Positions 24,101 through 35,582 of a DNA stretch of 64,000 nucleotides are shown piece by piece. Both the position numbers and the translations under genes were made by a program. The notes below the pieces were generated by a model that was not told where the DNA came from, searched no databases, and saw only the letters and a list, made by a program, of their open reading frames with translations. The stretch's first letter is position 1. Each line of letters opens with the position of its first letter. Source of the stretch: Bugula neritina (Eukaryota; Bryozoa; Gymnolaemata; Cheilostomatida; Bugulidae); the NCBI GenBank assembly GCA_964035545.1, contig OZ037771.1, forward strand, positions 6,738,690-6,802,689, written 5' to 3'.

Positions 24101-27100
24101 TGAAAAATCCCAAGTGGTATTCCAAAGAACCTTGTCAAAATAGCTATTATAATAACCCATGTTTATATTACATGTTCAGACGTAGATGTGTAACTCACAA
24201 TCACAGTCTCCAAAGACTACATTCGGACTCTTCCCTCCCAGCTCTAGAGTAACTCTCTTCAAGTTTCCTGTGGCCATTGTATGAATAAGTTGACCTATTT
24301 CTGTACTTCCTGTGAATGCGACTTTATCAACTCCATCGTGGGTAGCTATAGCACCACCAGCTGTGGGTCCGTAGCCACTGAGAATATTTACCACACCTGA
24401 AAGAAATAAAAATTAGAACTACTATTTATTGCATGTGAAGATCTGTGTTAGATATAATAAGATAGTTCAACTTCAAATCACAGAGCTAGACAAATATTTA
24501 AATTGTAAAATTAATTGTTCGAATTATTTTAAAAAGCGAAAACATTAATATGACAGTTGTATAACAAATATGAAATCTGATTAGACCATTCTTATGTAAA
24601 TCACCATTTCTTTAGAAATTAGCAAACATTATGAAAAATATTCTTTGGAAAAAGAATAATTATACCTGGTGGGAAACCGGCTTCCTTGACCAAAGCAGCA
24701 ATATGATTGGCTGTCAGGGGTGTCTGTTCAGCCGTCTTCATAACAATAGTGTTACCCATTGCTAGAGCTGGGGCTAATTTCCACGCTTGCATTGCCAACG
24801 GAAAGTTCCACTACATTTCAATGAAGTAAAATCAGCCAATAGTATCAGACTAAACAAGATGGGGGACAGTGATATCAGGGTTCAGGTGATTGTGAAAAAC
24901 TGTAGCATGTTTTTTTTATAAACGAGTAAAACTAATGAAATTGTATATTGCAGAATACTAACTGGAATTATTTGCCCACAAACTCCAACTGGTTCCAGTC
25001 TAGTGTACGCAAAATGATCTCCATCTATAGGAATTGTCTGTCCATGTTTCTTACCAGCCCACCCGGAGAAGTATCTGTTTAAAATGAATATACACCACTC
25101 ATAAAAAGAGCTACAGAAGCAACATAAAGCACGAAAGAACACCATGAGCAATGTTAGAGCCTGTTTCAAGGAAAATATGCAGGAGTTATGCTCTTTCTGC
25201 CAACAGATATGTCTTAGTTATCCGATACTTTGCACTGTTCTGAAGACATCAAAGTTGCTTTTAGATACTACAGTCACTGAACTGAAACTATAACTGGTTA
25301 TAGTTCAATGACTACAGTAGTGAAGACCACATAGTCTAACTACGCATACGTCAGGCATAACTACAACTTAGTACAATCAGCTATTCTCACAATAAATTAC
25401 ATCTCTTAGTTAAATTAGGTAAAAAGTAATGGTAGCTATCCAAAGTGCTGCCCACCTGTAAGTGTTGATGGTCAAGGCCAAATCGGCAGCATAAGCATCA
25501 CCATAGGGCTTTCCGTTGTCCAGAGTTTCTAGTGACTGAAATATTCACAACAATAGAGTGATACGTTTCTGTCTATAAGGTTGTAGCATCAAAATACACT
25601 GTATTCTAAAATTCATTTGGATCTACATACTTGAATATAGACAAACAAGTTAATTTAAAAGATACTTACAGCTAAGTAAGTTCATAGAATACTTACAGTT
25701 AGGTTCATATAATACGTACACCAAAGTAAATTAATAAAATACTTACAGGTAAGTTCATAGAACACTTACAGGTAAGTTTATAGAATACTTACAGCAAGAT
25801 AAGCTCTATCTCTCTCTATCAGATCAGCCAATCTGTGAAGTAACAACCCTCTACGAGATGCATCCATTGTTCTCCACTCAGACCCCAGTTCAAAGGCTTC
25901 TCTAGCGGCAGCAACAGCAATATCAACGTCTGCGGCATCAGCTTCTGCCATGTGAGCAATGACCTCTCCATTGGTTGGGTTGTGAGTTTCAAACGTCTTT
26001 CCGGAAACAGCATTCACCCACTCATTGTTGATGAAGAGCTAAAAATAAACACCAGCTAATACTAAATACTAAATAGCATAAAGCTATCTACAAACTTAGT
26101 AGAACTTCTGGTTTAAAATCTTGATAATTCTGTCAATAAAAGTAACTCTGTAAGAACCCTTAAATTTGATATTTAGCCTGATCAGCTCAGCGATGTGTAG
26201 TTAACTCAAGTGAACAACTCTATGCTACCAAAATATCTTTCAAAAGCATTCAAAAGAAATAAAAAACAACTACTCCATTTCTTATAAATGAGGACAAAAG
26301 AGGTTACATTTGCATATAGCTGTCAGTTGGCTAATGAGAAATTTATAACTTATAACACATTCCTATATAATCATCTAATTCACTATAGTAGTTGCAAGGG
26401 ACCAGGGAGCAATATTTGGCAATGAGAATGCAGCTGTAAAACTGCCAGAAGTTCTCTTTAACAAGAAGCTAAAGCAGAAAGTTGAAGCTAAGAACTGTCT
26501 GTGACTATGAAGTCCAATCAGCTATTACCACAATCTTACACTACTAGAAATAGTCACTTAGGAGCAGTAGTGGAGAAATTGAGATTGCCTAAGTTCTTCA
26601 AATTTCTTTATAAACTTTGGTTTGGGGTAGGGGTTGAAAACCTCTCAAGAACATAACTTTGTATGCTACATTTCTAATCTAGAACACAGGCTTTTCTCAA
26701 TTTCTCCATTACTGCAGCTCATAATAGCAGACATTAGATTACTATCTGAATGATTAGAACAGCGAGCCACCAGCATATAGTAGATAAGAGCTATAACTAA
26801 ATATAACAGCTTATCACCACTTGTTGACTGCAACTTGCTAATAGAAAGTCACTGGAGCACTTGCTGTGCTACTCGGCTATAAGATTCCCTGCTATTCTGT
26901 GCACCACCAGGTGACCTGTTTATGTTTTGGCTGCATAATACTCTATCTTGAGAAATGAGCTGAGCAGGTGGATGATAGACCAAGAGAAAGTCTGTACACA
27001 GCAACCTTACACACACATGTGTCCCTTGATCTCTACACACATGTGTCCCTTGATCTCTACACAGAATACAGTGACTTCGAGATCTACACAGAGTATGACA

Positions 27101-28909
27101 GCAGTTGCATGGGCAGCAATATTTTCAGCTCCCGATTTTAGTCTCATGTTTTCAACTAAGGTCATACTGAGTATAAGAAAGTACTACGTTAGGTCAAGGC
27201 TTGAAGCTCGTCTTATGCTTCCAGCTTTGTCTCAAGTCAACTAATTTTGAGGCAGAATATCACAAAATATTGAGTAGAACCAGTAACAGTGTCTATAGCA
27301 GAGCACTATTTGACAGTCAGCAAGGGAGCAGCTGTGGTCTAGGGGTTAGGTGGTCTAGGGGTCTTAGAGCGTTTGCCTGGTATACACGAAGGTCATGGGT
27401 TTGAGCCCGGACAAAGGCCATTAGTGATGTTAGGAAGAGCATCCAGTTATAATTGCTCCTGTGCCTCATTTAAATAAGTCCTTAGCCCACTTCAGCAAAA
27501 ACCCTTTCTATCAGGGGTTTCTCAAAGGGATGGTGACTATAAACTTTCGTGAGTTTTTTTATTTGACAGTCAGCAGGGTTGACACATAACTTGTATAGTT
27601 GACTGCAGCATATCACAGCTCACAGTATGATGAAGAATATATAATTATGGTCTGGCATACTTTATCCAAGCACAGGGCATGCAGGCAAATGATTTATTTT
27701 CTTTGCAAGTTTGTGATTTATGTGGATGATATATAGCTTAGAGTTGGTCGTCAACTGAAGCTTGTAGTTGATGTGGAGGTTTATGGAATGGTAGAGATTT
27801 ATTATGTCTATGGAAATGGTTGAGGGGGATTAGAACACCGTAATTAGTTTATTTTTTATGTCACAAATAAATATTACACCAGTAGGTACTAGAGTCTCGA
27901 CTCTAGCTTCTAGCTGTTGGGAATCACTAAAAGCAGCACCCAGTTTGGGGTCACTAAGTATAGTGCTTGTATATATTATAACATATTGTAGGTCTCAAAT
28001 TATAAACCCTAAACTTCAGACTCCCCCCAACCACTGCACTCAGCGCCCACCAACTTGAATCTGCTTCTAGTTGCTAGTTGAAAGATACAAAAATCTACTG
28101 GTTTTGCACCTCCCAGTCTTAGCCTAGCGAGGAGCAGGTATTAATATATTTCAAAAATCGGTATGTAAGCAAGACTTCTTGACATATGTTTGTAGATCAT
28201 TGGTACTCTGCACTTGCATATAACCAACAACTTTATATGCATACTAGCTATCACACAGCTTGAATAGTACAATAAGTAAAAGACAATAATTTGAAACATA
28301 CTTTGCTTACTACAAGAATTATAACATAAACATGGTTGACGAAATGGAAAACTCAGCAGAGGCGCTAACATAAGCTGAGTATGGAAAGCCATTTACTGAA
28401 TGATTCTTCAATGATATCAAACTTAAAACTGAGAATTTTTAGTCCACGGACAGTTGAATAAACTGTGAATACAGTTACAGAACCTTTTACAGGCACTTAA
28501 CTGAAAGAAGTGGAGGACAACCCCTTCTGGACAATGTTTTAACATTCGCCTTTATACAAAATGAAAATGATTTACTCACATCTTTATCTTACTCAAAGAA
28601 CAACCACCAACCCACTGGCATTTACCTTTAGTTTAGAAGCTTTGCAGTGTGTCAGTAGTTAGTCTAGAGCAAGTCGAATCATAACATAAGCCCTGATAAT
28701 GTGTTAGTAAAACTAAATATAACATTATCGGTGCCTATAACTATAAGTATACTAACACTAACAGTAACTAAAGTAAAACAAATGGGCATTACCTTGGTAG
28801 GAGGTAGATCTGGCTTCCTGTTCGGTGGTGGTATTGCAGACATGCATCTTACATTCTGTCTGAAAGCTCTGGTAGCTGCAGCTCCGACTGTTTTCAATAC
28901 AGAATGCAT
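21191..28909 (-). CDS. Mitochondrial aldehyde dehydrogenase, ALDH2 class (copy B), 11 exons, 517 aa
   Basis: Exons from the 5' end: 28793-28909, 25793-26038, 25456-25535, 24963-25074, 24666-24810, 24199-24396, 23512-23696, 23015-23179, 22432-22589, 21598-21712, 21191-21223. Every internal exon has exactly the same length and phase as in copy A; total 1554 bases, 517 aa, the length of human ALDH2. The presequence [20 protein letters not shown] is Arg/Ala-rich and fits a mitochondrial target signal. Catalytic motif [13 protein letters not shown] places the nucleophile at Cys319, as in the human precursor; LELGGKS and FTGSTEIG are present and the end is QKNS. This copy is closer to canonical ALDH2 than copy A and is probably the conserved enzyme. 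Exons 2, 5 and parts of 4 and 6 are nearly identical to copy A, the others much less so (gene conversion, see findings). Intron 1 contains a SINE and a MITE. Confidence 0.96.
23421..23530 (-). repeat. 22-bp tandem array of the exon 7 5' splice junction, ALDH-B intron 7
   Basis: Five copies, at an exact 22-bp period, of GAGCAAGGTCCCCAGGTGTG plus TT. The copy at highest coordinate contains the real exon end (GAG CAA GGT CCC CAG, then GT at 23511-23510). The other four reproduce 15 exonic bases plus donor GTGTGT inside the intron. Since 22 is not a multiple of three, use of a neighbouring donor shifts frame and meets a TGA at once; only the first donor keeps the ALDH frame. Confidence 0.93.
25664..25792 (-). 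repeat. 23-bp tandem array of the exon 2 5' splice junction, ALDH-B intron 2
   Basis: Minus-strand units such as GTAAGTGTTCTATGAACTTA plus CCT repeat directly from the true donor GCT|GTAAGT. Homologous to 17378-17577 in copy A, so the array predates the duplication or was shared by conversion. Confidence 0.85.
27235..27850. other. Block in ALDH-B intron 1 conserved with ALDH-A intron 1, split by a SINE
   Basis: Counterpart of 18150-18540. Similarity resumes on both sides of the SINE (27323-27560), with the target duplication accounting for the seam. Confidence 0.7.
27308..27575 (+). mobile_element. tRNA-derived SINE with 15-bp target site duplication (ALDH-B intron 1)
   Basis: Body 27323-27560, flanked by exact copies of ATTTGACAGTCAGCA at 27308-27322 and 27561-27575. 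The head has an A-box-like TGGTCTAGGGGTTAG and a B-box-like GGGTTTGAGCCC. The body carries GATGTTAGGAAGAGCATCCA, which I recall as similar to a conserved internal segment of many animal SINEs, and the tail ends in a T run. An internal duplication of GGTCTAGGGG doubles the A-box region. The element is absent at the homologous ALDH-A site, which reads straight through ATTTGACAGTCAGCAGGG. Confidence 0.92.
27931..28066. mobile_element. Short inverted-repeat element (MITE family 2, copy 2) in ALDH-B intron 1
   Basis: Begins AAGCAGCACCCAGTTTGGGG and ends with its approximate inverse (CCACCAACTTGAATCTGCTT). Terminal inverted repeats are about 30 bp, in 136 bp total. Related to 19797-19912 and 46038-46143. 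Confidence 0.65.
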
Positions 28910-30396
28910 TCTCTCAGCTACTAGTAACTACAACCACTTGCCTGAAGTATTAGATGACTATAACTGCGTGTAGAAGGGCAGTGATTCAGGGATTTTGCAG
29001 CGATTGATAAGGATTGTTGTTGAGCATCAAGGCGTGAAAAGAAATAGCAGGTGACGAGTTCTATAATGATTACACTGACAGAATTTACGAGACGAGCTCA
29101 TAAACGTCTATTTATTTTCAAAAGACTCCTTTAGGAACTACACATCCAATCGGATGATCCAGGAGAAAGAATGTCTAAGTGATGATTGGTCAATGTGAAT
29201 AATATTATTATTATTATAGCGCGATCAATGACTATTTATACAGGTCCTGGATAATGATACAAAAGCTATAGATCTATTAGGTCAGGTAGTGCAAGCACGA
29301 GGTGGTTTGAAGAGATGACGCACTTTGTACAATTTATAATGAACGCGCAGCTGAAAAAGGCTACTATGATTGTCGTATTAGAAGTCATCTACCCAGTAAC
29401 TTGTCTACAACACAAGTGGAAGAAAATTTAATGCATTGGTTAAAATTTGAAGATAGTAAGTGGACTGCGAATATAAAGTAAATTATGTAAATCATCTAAT
29501 TTATTTTTGATACAAACTGTTAATTAAGGGTGCAGACTTGAGAAAAAAAGTTAAATTTTAATAGCAGATTTTATTTTGAGTTGATGACACAAGTTTATAT
29601 AATTTAGTCTAACAAAATCAATGAAGGAAAAAATTAAGTAAAGTAATTGAATTTTGAATAGCTAAAATGCCAATTTAAATGAACTTTACAAAAAGTTTTT
29701 GTTAAAAATGCTATAGGTATAAAACGAGCAAATATTAAAGTAAAAATACTAACACTACATTCTATAATAGTGAGCAAAACATAAAATAATAAACCTAGAC
29801 AATGCATAAGCATTGAAATAATAAAAAAAGTACAATAATATACTTAGCTAAGTTTGTGCAATTTTAAAGGCTTTAAAAACATATTATAATTAAAAAAGAG
29901 ACATGAGTGCTAAAAGGTTGCTAAGTATACAGAGAAGGCCTTGAGTAGAATTGGTTATTACATAATAAAATTCTTAAATAAATACTGATGAAGCATATAA
30001 AATATTATGACAGACATAAAGGATTTTATACAGGTCTATAGAATAAAGCACTAGACTTTTGAGATTGAAAAGACGAGTCAAGCAATATGTACAAAATTAT
30101 AAAGTAATAAAAAAATGGTGGGTAACGAAAATTATCTTCACCTGCAACACATTATGCAATATGGAAGCCAATTGGTTTAAATGGGGAGAGTTGAATACTG
30201 ATTGGTTAATTTTAATTGCAGGAAATTAGGCTGCTAGTTGATATTGTATACATTTGATTCACTGTTAAAGTATGTCTGAGTTTGAGACAACAATATTTTA
30301 CATAAAGTCTGGACGGATTAGCATATAAAAATGCTGTAAAACTATGAAATCTCTCAGTACAAAATTCCTAACCAAGTTTTCACAGCAGTTACTACA
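28910..30396. other. ALDH-B upstream region / EGF gene 3' region; no gene seen
   Basis: AT-rich with no supported exon. It must contain the ALDH-B promoter (minus, immediately right of 28909) and the 3' UTR of the EGF-repeat gene. Confidence 0.6.
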
Positions 30397-30716
30397 TCAC
30401 ATGTGGGCAGTTCTCCACCCTTCCCTTGTTCCATCTCTGCTATTCCTAGGTCTGATGCCATGAAAGGATTGAGTATAGATATTCTCTGAAGATGTGTTGG
30501 AGTTGTTGTCACTAAGCTCTAAATACGAGGTACCGATTCTTCGACCAAACCTCTTCTTCCACCTGAACAGATCAAAACCTTCATTATACACATTCAACTC
30601 CTTTTATATGACTATCCACTGTAGTATTAAAAGTACTCCTGCTACTACTGCTGCTACTAATACTACGGCTTCTGCTACTACTACTGCTACTACTACTACT
30701 AATACTACGGCTTCTG

Positions 30717-30761
<45 letters not shown>

Positions 30762-31085
30762 ATACTACGGCTTCTGCTACTACTACTACTACTAATACTA
30801 CGGCTTCTGCTACTGCTACTACTACTACTACTACTACTACTAATACTGCGGCTTCTGCTACTACTAATACTGCGGCTTCTGCTACTACTAATACTGCGGC
30901 TTCTGCTACTAATACTACTACTAATACTACGGCTTCTGCTACTACTACTACTACTACTACTACTACTAATACTACGGCTTCTGCTACTGCTACTACTACT
31001 AATACTGCGGCTTCTGCTACTACTAATACTGCGGCTTCTGCTACTACTAATACTGCGGCTTCTGCTGCTACTGCTGCTGCTACTG

Positions 31086-31170
<85 letters not shown>

Positions 31171-33618
31171 GGCTTCTGCTACTTCTACTAATATGCACAT
31201 GCACGCACGCACACATTTGGGTTTAGAAGTTCTAAACTAGAACTAAATTAGAACTAGTTCATATGATGGTAAAATTATGTTTAATTAGTATTTAAATTGA
31301 TAATGCAATGGTAAGGTAAAGTGTTAGAAAGGGATTGTCAGGAAGGAAGAATGGTCGTCTGACTCACCAGGCTGATCTTTTGATGGCCCAGAAAGACACA
31401 CTGAATAGAGAAATACAGATGACCACCGCCACAGGGCTAAGTATGGCTGCAAATATACAAATGGAGTTACATTGCAGACTGGCTTAAACCACTACAAGGG
31501 TGTCTAGCAATAGCACCCCGTAGACCACACTATATATTGAAGGCCACAGACTACAAAAAACGAAGTTAAAGAAGAGACAACTTCTCTACAAATGAATACT
31601 TTGCACAGTGCTGCTGGCAGTGTGACCATCACAGAGATGTGTCAACATGAGCATTATATCTAATAGCATAAAGTGGCAATTCCAACAACCGACTATAAAA
31701 AATGATATAAATTTTCACACAACTAGAGCTTGTAATAAAACATTATATGATCTATATTATATGATCTATATTATAATATGATTATATGCTTGCTAAATGA
31801 TGAGACTGTATAAATGAAGGAAGTACACATAAACAATGCAGGTAATGAATTCTATAAGAACGCAGATGTTGTAAGAATATTGAAAATTTAATTATCATAT
31901 TATACAAGTATATTTTACTATATAACTGCTCTGTAATATATAAGACTAGGTTTATCCAGCTGCTACAACACTTACCACTTAATGTAGCTTTGTTTACACC
32001 AGCTGTTACTGCTTCTTCTTCCTTCTATAAATAGATATGAATGACTAAGAAATATTTACCGGAAACCACACATCTACTACCTATCATGAAGAGTAATAGA
32101 AATGCCATAAACGTTTCCATGTAACATTCAGATTTTAACATTCTTCATTTCATGCCTGAATTAAAAATCTCTGAAACAATTTTCATAAGAACCTATAAAT
32201 GGCCGCTAACCTTAAAAATCAGGAGAAAACAGTATTTTGTTATTTCACCACAGTAGAGATGTCCATATATCATAGTTTCACTATTATATGTATGAATTGC
32301 ACATAAGAAAAATTAGTCAATTAACATCCTCAAAAATCATAATTATAACTGCTGTGATCCAAATCACCAAATTGCTCCCAGAAATGCATGGGCCCATAAC
32401 TCAGGTTGGTGTTTGGTAACAAATGTCTTTACTAACATAAAAAAACTGTTTCGTTAATTACATTACTTTGGAGTTGTTTACACTTTGAATCAGAAAGTCT
32501 GCCGCAATGACTGCAGTGGTTGGTGATCACTTACTTGGTTACAATTGGTACCCCTCCAGCCTTTAGAACAATGGCACTGGTAGCTGTTTACTCTGTCTGT
32601 GCAGTTACCATGGAAACAGGGGTCACTCTCACATTCATTATATTCCTCTCCGCAGTATGGACCATGGTACCCTGCAGCCAGGAAACATTACACCAAGTTA
32701 TGTCCAGACAAATCTATTTATTTTAAAAAGGTGCACTAGTTTATCTGTAGAGAAAATATCATCAGGTGTATTAAACTACAATAGATTGTGCTAAAGTACG
32801 AGATCTGATGAGTCATGTGACCAGTCATGTGACAAATCACGTGACTGATGAACTGTGTATTGATACTTTGGGTCTAGAGTAAGATTATGATGTAAAGAAG
32901 AAATGACATATTCGGTGAATGAATACAACAAAAACAAAATTCTAAATTAACAATAGAGTAAAAGAGTAAGCCAGTAAGGTAACTCTCTTATTTAGCCAGT
33001 CTCACTGGCTTCCCTCACCCTTTAAAGACACAGAGCTATACAGCACGAAAGTTGATACTAAATATTGTAAGACATTAAAAAAACTTGATTACTTATGAAA
33101 TTAAGGATGAAGCTTGTTTCCAAAAATGTGTATTAGAAGGCGAAAGAAGCTCTGACATACCTGGGACACAGAGACAGGAAACTGTAGCTCTATCGGACTG
33201 TTGTCCACATCTGGCGCCATTCATACACGGCTTAGTGTCACAGAGTTCTGATTTAGAATAGTACTGACACTGGTTACCAAAGTAGTCAGCTGGGCACAGG
33301 CAGTGTGCTTGCCTTCAACAGTATAACTCTTTTATATGGGAGATAAGTGGGTATAGATCATGAAACCGGCTATCCCAATAGAATATTTTTTCTAAAGTAG
33401 CTTAATAATGCAGATAAAGAAACATGTTTGCAATACTAAAATTACATAGTTCATAAATAATATATTCTCAAAGGCTGCCAAAACATTTACCTGATTGAAT
33501 TGATTATGCATGTACCACCATTCAGACAATTATGGTCGTCACATGGTGTTTTACCTTCAGTGAAAAATATGCAAAACATTCCAAATGCCACCAGTATTGC
33601 AGAAAAACCACCTTCCAT
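30397..33618 (-). CDS. Type I membrane protein with three EGF-like domains, 6 exons, 236 aa
   Basis: Exons from the 5' end: 33491-33618, 33161-33312, 32535-32671, 31976-32024, 31368-31446, 30397-30562; phases agree (711 bases). Residues 1-25 form a signal peptide (hydrophobic ILVAFGMFCIFF core). Three EGF domains follow, each with six Cys: first CDDHNC...NGGTC...CLC...NQC, second CDTKPC...NGARC...CLC...GPYC, third CESDPC...HGNC...CHC...GTNC. A short Glu-rich stalk, one membrane segment (ILSPVAVVICISLFSVSFWA) and a basic then Ser/Asn-rich tail of about 65 residues (KRSAWWKKRFGRR onward) follow. It has the architecture of a membrane-anchored EGF ligand or small adhesion receptor. It lacks a DSL domain, so it is not Delta/Jagged by sequence. 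I do not recognise an orthologue. Intron 5 holds a long trinucleotide array. Confidence 0.88.
30635..31178. repeat. (TAC)n / (GTA)n trinucleotide array with interruptions, EGF-gene intron 5
   Basis: About 540 bp of ACT/TAC triplets interrupted at intervals by a 15-18 bp variant (AATACTACGGCTTCTGCT or AATACTGCGGCTTCTGCT) that is itself repeated, giving a higher-order structure; the last 90 bp or so are pure. It starts about 70 bp from the last exon's acceptor. All three frames on both strands are open simply because of the triplet period. Confidence 0.97.
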
Positions 33619-35582
33619 ATCTATAGAACCTAACAAAAAGCAATTAGGTAATACTAACAAATTCCGAATCTAGATTGCAAGAGATGTGCAATCGTGTGAT
33701 AAATACAAAATTACATGTCATATCCCAAAAATACTAAAACAAAGTGAAACTATTCAAACTTTCTAGATAAAATGTTAATTCATGATATGTATTATTAATT
33801 TACTAATATATCTATTACATAATTTTAACTAAGAGTCAGTATATTTAGTATAATAATAAGGCAAACATAATGATAATCATAATCAAATAATCTAATGACT
33901 AAGTAACTCACTAAGATTGATAAGTAGTGACACATTGATATGAGTAACTAAAGCATATACCCCAAAATCTATACCTTCAACTTTAAAATTATTAATTAAT
34001 GTTATAGTTATACTATAACATTACTATAAGTATAACTATAACTATAACTATAAGTATAAGTATTAGTATAACAATTTAACTTCAAGTCTATAATACTAAT
34101 ACTAATAGCATAGCTTCAACTATAACACTAACGTCTAACAGCAATACTTATACTAAAAGTATTAAAATAGTATAACAATAAATATTAGTATTATTATACC
34201 TGTAAGTATACTAATAGCAAGAGTAATACAGTAATACTGTATTAGATACACATTTCTGATTTACACCGTTTTCTTTCAATGGCCCTTGACTTGAGGTGAA
34301 AATTACACAGGCATTACAGAAATAACCACGTCGGGGGGCTCCTAGAAGTCACCCAACGCTAATCTTGTTAACTAAATCTCAGGCCACCTGCCTCTACCAA
34401 TGACTAACTGACTACTGACTAACTAACCAATGACTAGCCTAACCTGTGTTTTTCTATGATACAATGTTTACAAGTTTTTATTTCGGCCAATAGTTTCATG
34501 AACTGTAGATCATCAGCCAATGATAAACCTTTGTAGCAATCCCAATAAATAATAATGTTTCCGTTACAACTCCGGCTTTTCAAGTTATGCTCACTCTCGC
34601 CCCCTTTTTTCTCTTTCAGTTTATTCACGTCAATTGAATATCGTAATCAATATGAATATCAAGTTCAATATCATTTTTATGCTATTTTTGCTATATTAAT
34701 TGTTTATATTAGTGTTTAACATGAATATAGGAATTTCAATATAAATTGAAGATTCCAACTAAACTAAAGTTCAAACCCTTACGCTTGCAGTTAGAGTTAG
34801 TCAGTTACACTTACTGTTAGTGTTACACTTACAGTTACTGTGTCTGTTGTTACCGTGTTGCAGGTTACTTGAAGTTGAATTTCTAGTTGCAGTTCTAGTT
34901 CTACTTATTCTTAAACTTTAGCTTGTAATTCAGTGATAAAGTTATCAAAATGTAAATTGTCAAATTCACTCAAAATGGTATCAAACCAATATAAATATCA
35001 TAACCATTATGAGTTATGATGATTATGATTATCATTATCATTATGATTGTAATTACTAATTATCATAATCAAAATCATAATGATTAACTTCAAGTGATAA
35101 TGATAATTAAATTCAATGATAATGATATTGATTGGGTGCCAATTGATATTATGATTATTACAAATTTTAGTGTAAGTGGAAATTCAAGTAGCTAGTAAGG
35201 GTTTGAATTGTAGTCTAGTGGGTAATCATTCAGATTCCTATAACTATTAAGTTAATATAAATCAAAATGAATCTAAATTAGTAGAAAATATTATTATAAA
35301 TAATGATAGAGTCATTTAAATATAAATTCATTAATAATTAATGAATAATTATATTTATTTTGCACTGTAAATGAATAAGGGACAAGAAAGTTGTACATGT
35401 AATCAATAATAATATTAAACTTTATACTTACACATTTTTTAAATAAATGCCTGTAAGTGTATATAATTGGCTTTGACTGGCTATTAAATTTTGTTATTTT
35501 GAATAGCTGATTTTTTACTGTGCTGTTATGACAAAAAGTTTTTACACTTTAGTACCTATAAAATTTTATCTTTGGTTGAAGC
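33619..35582. other. Head-to-head spacer between the EGF gene and mos
   Basis: No exon recognised. 34000-34250 is rich in TATAACTATAAGTATAAC-like units. 34985-35150 has nested inverted repeats of GATTATGATTATCATTATCA and relatives. The two divergent promoters should lie here; 5' UTR exons of either gene could be hidden. Confidence 0.55.

Noticed and set aside
27343-27415. Possible tRNA gene (A-box and B-box)
   Set aside because: It continues into a SINE body, has flanking target duplications and does not fold to a full cloverleaf with paired acceptor arms by eye.
30494-31240. Long Thr/Ala-, Ser/Arg- and Val/Ala-rich frames on both strands
   Set aside because: They are frames of the TAC/GTA triplet array within an intron of the EGF-repeat gene.
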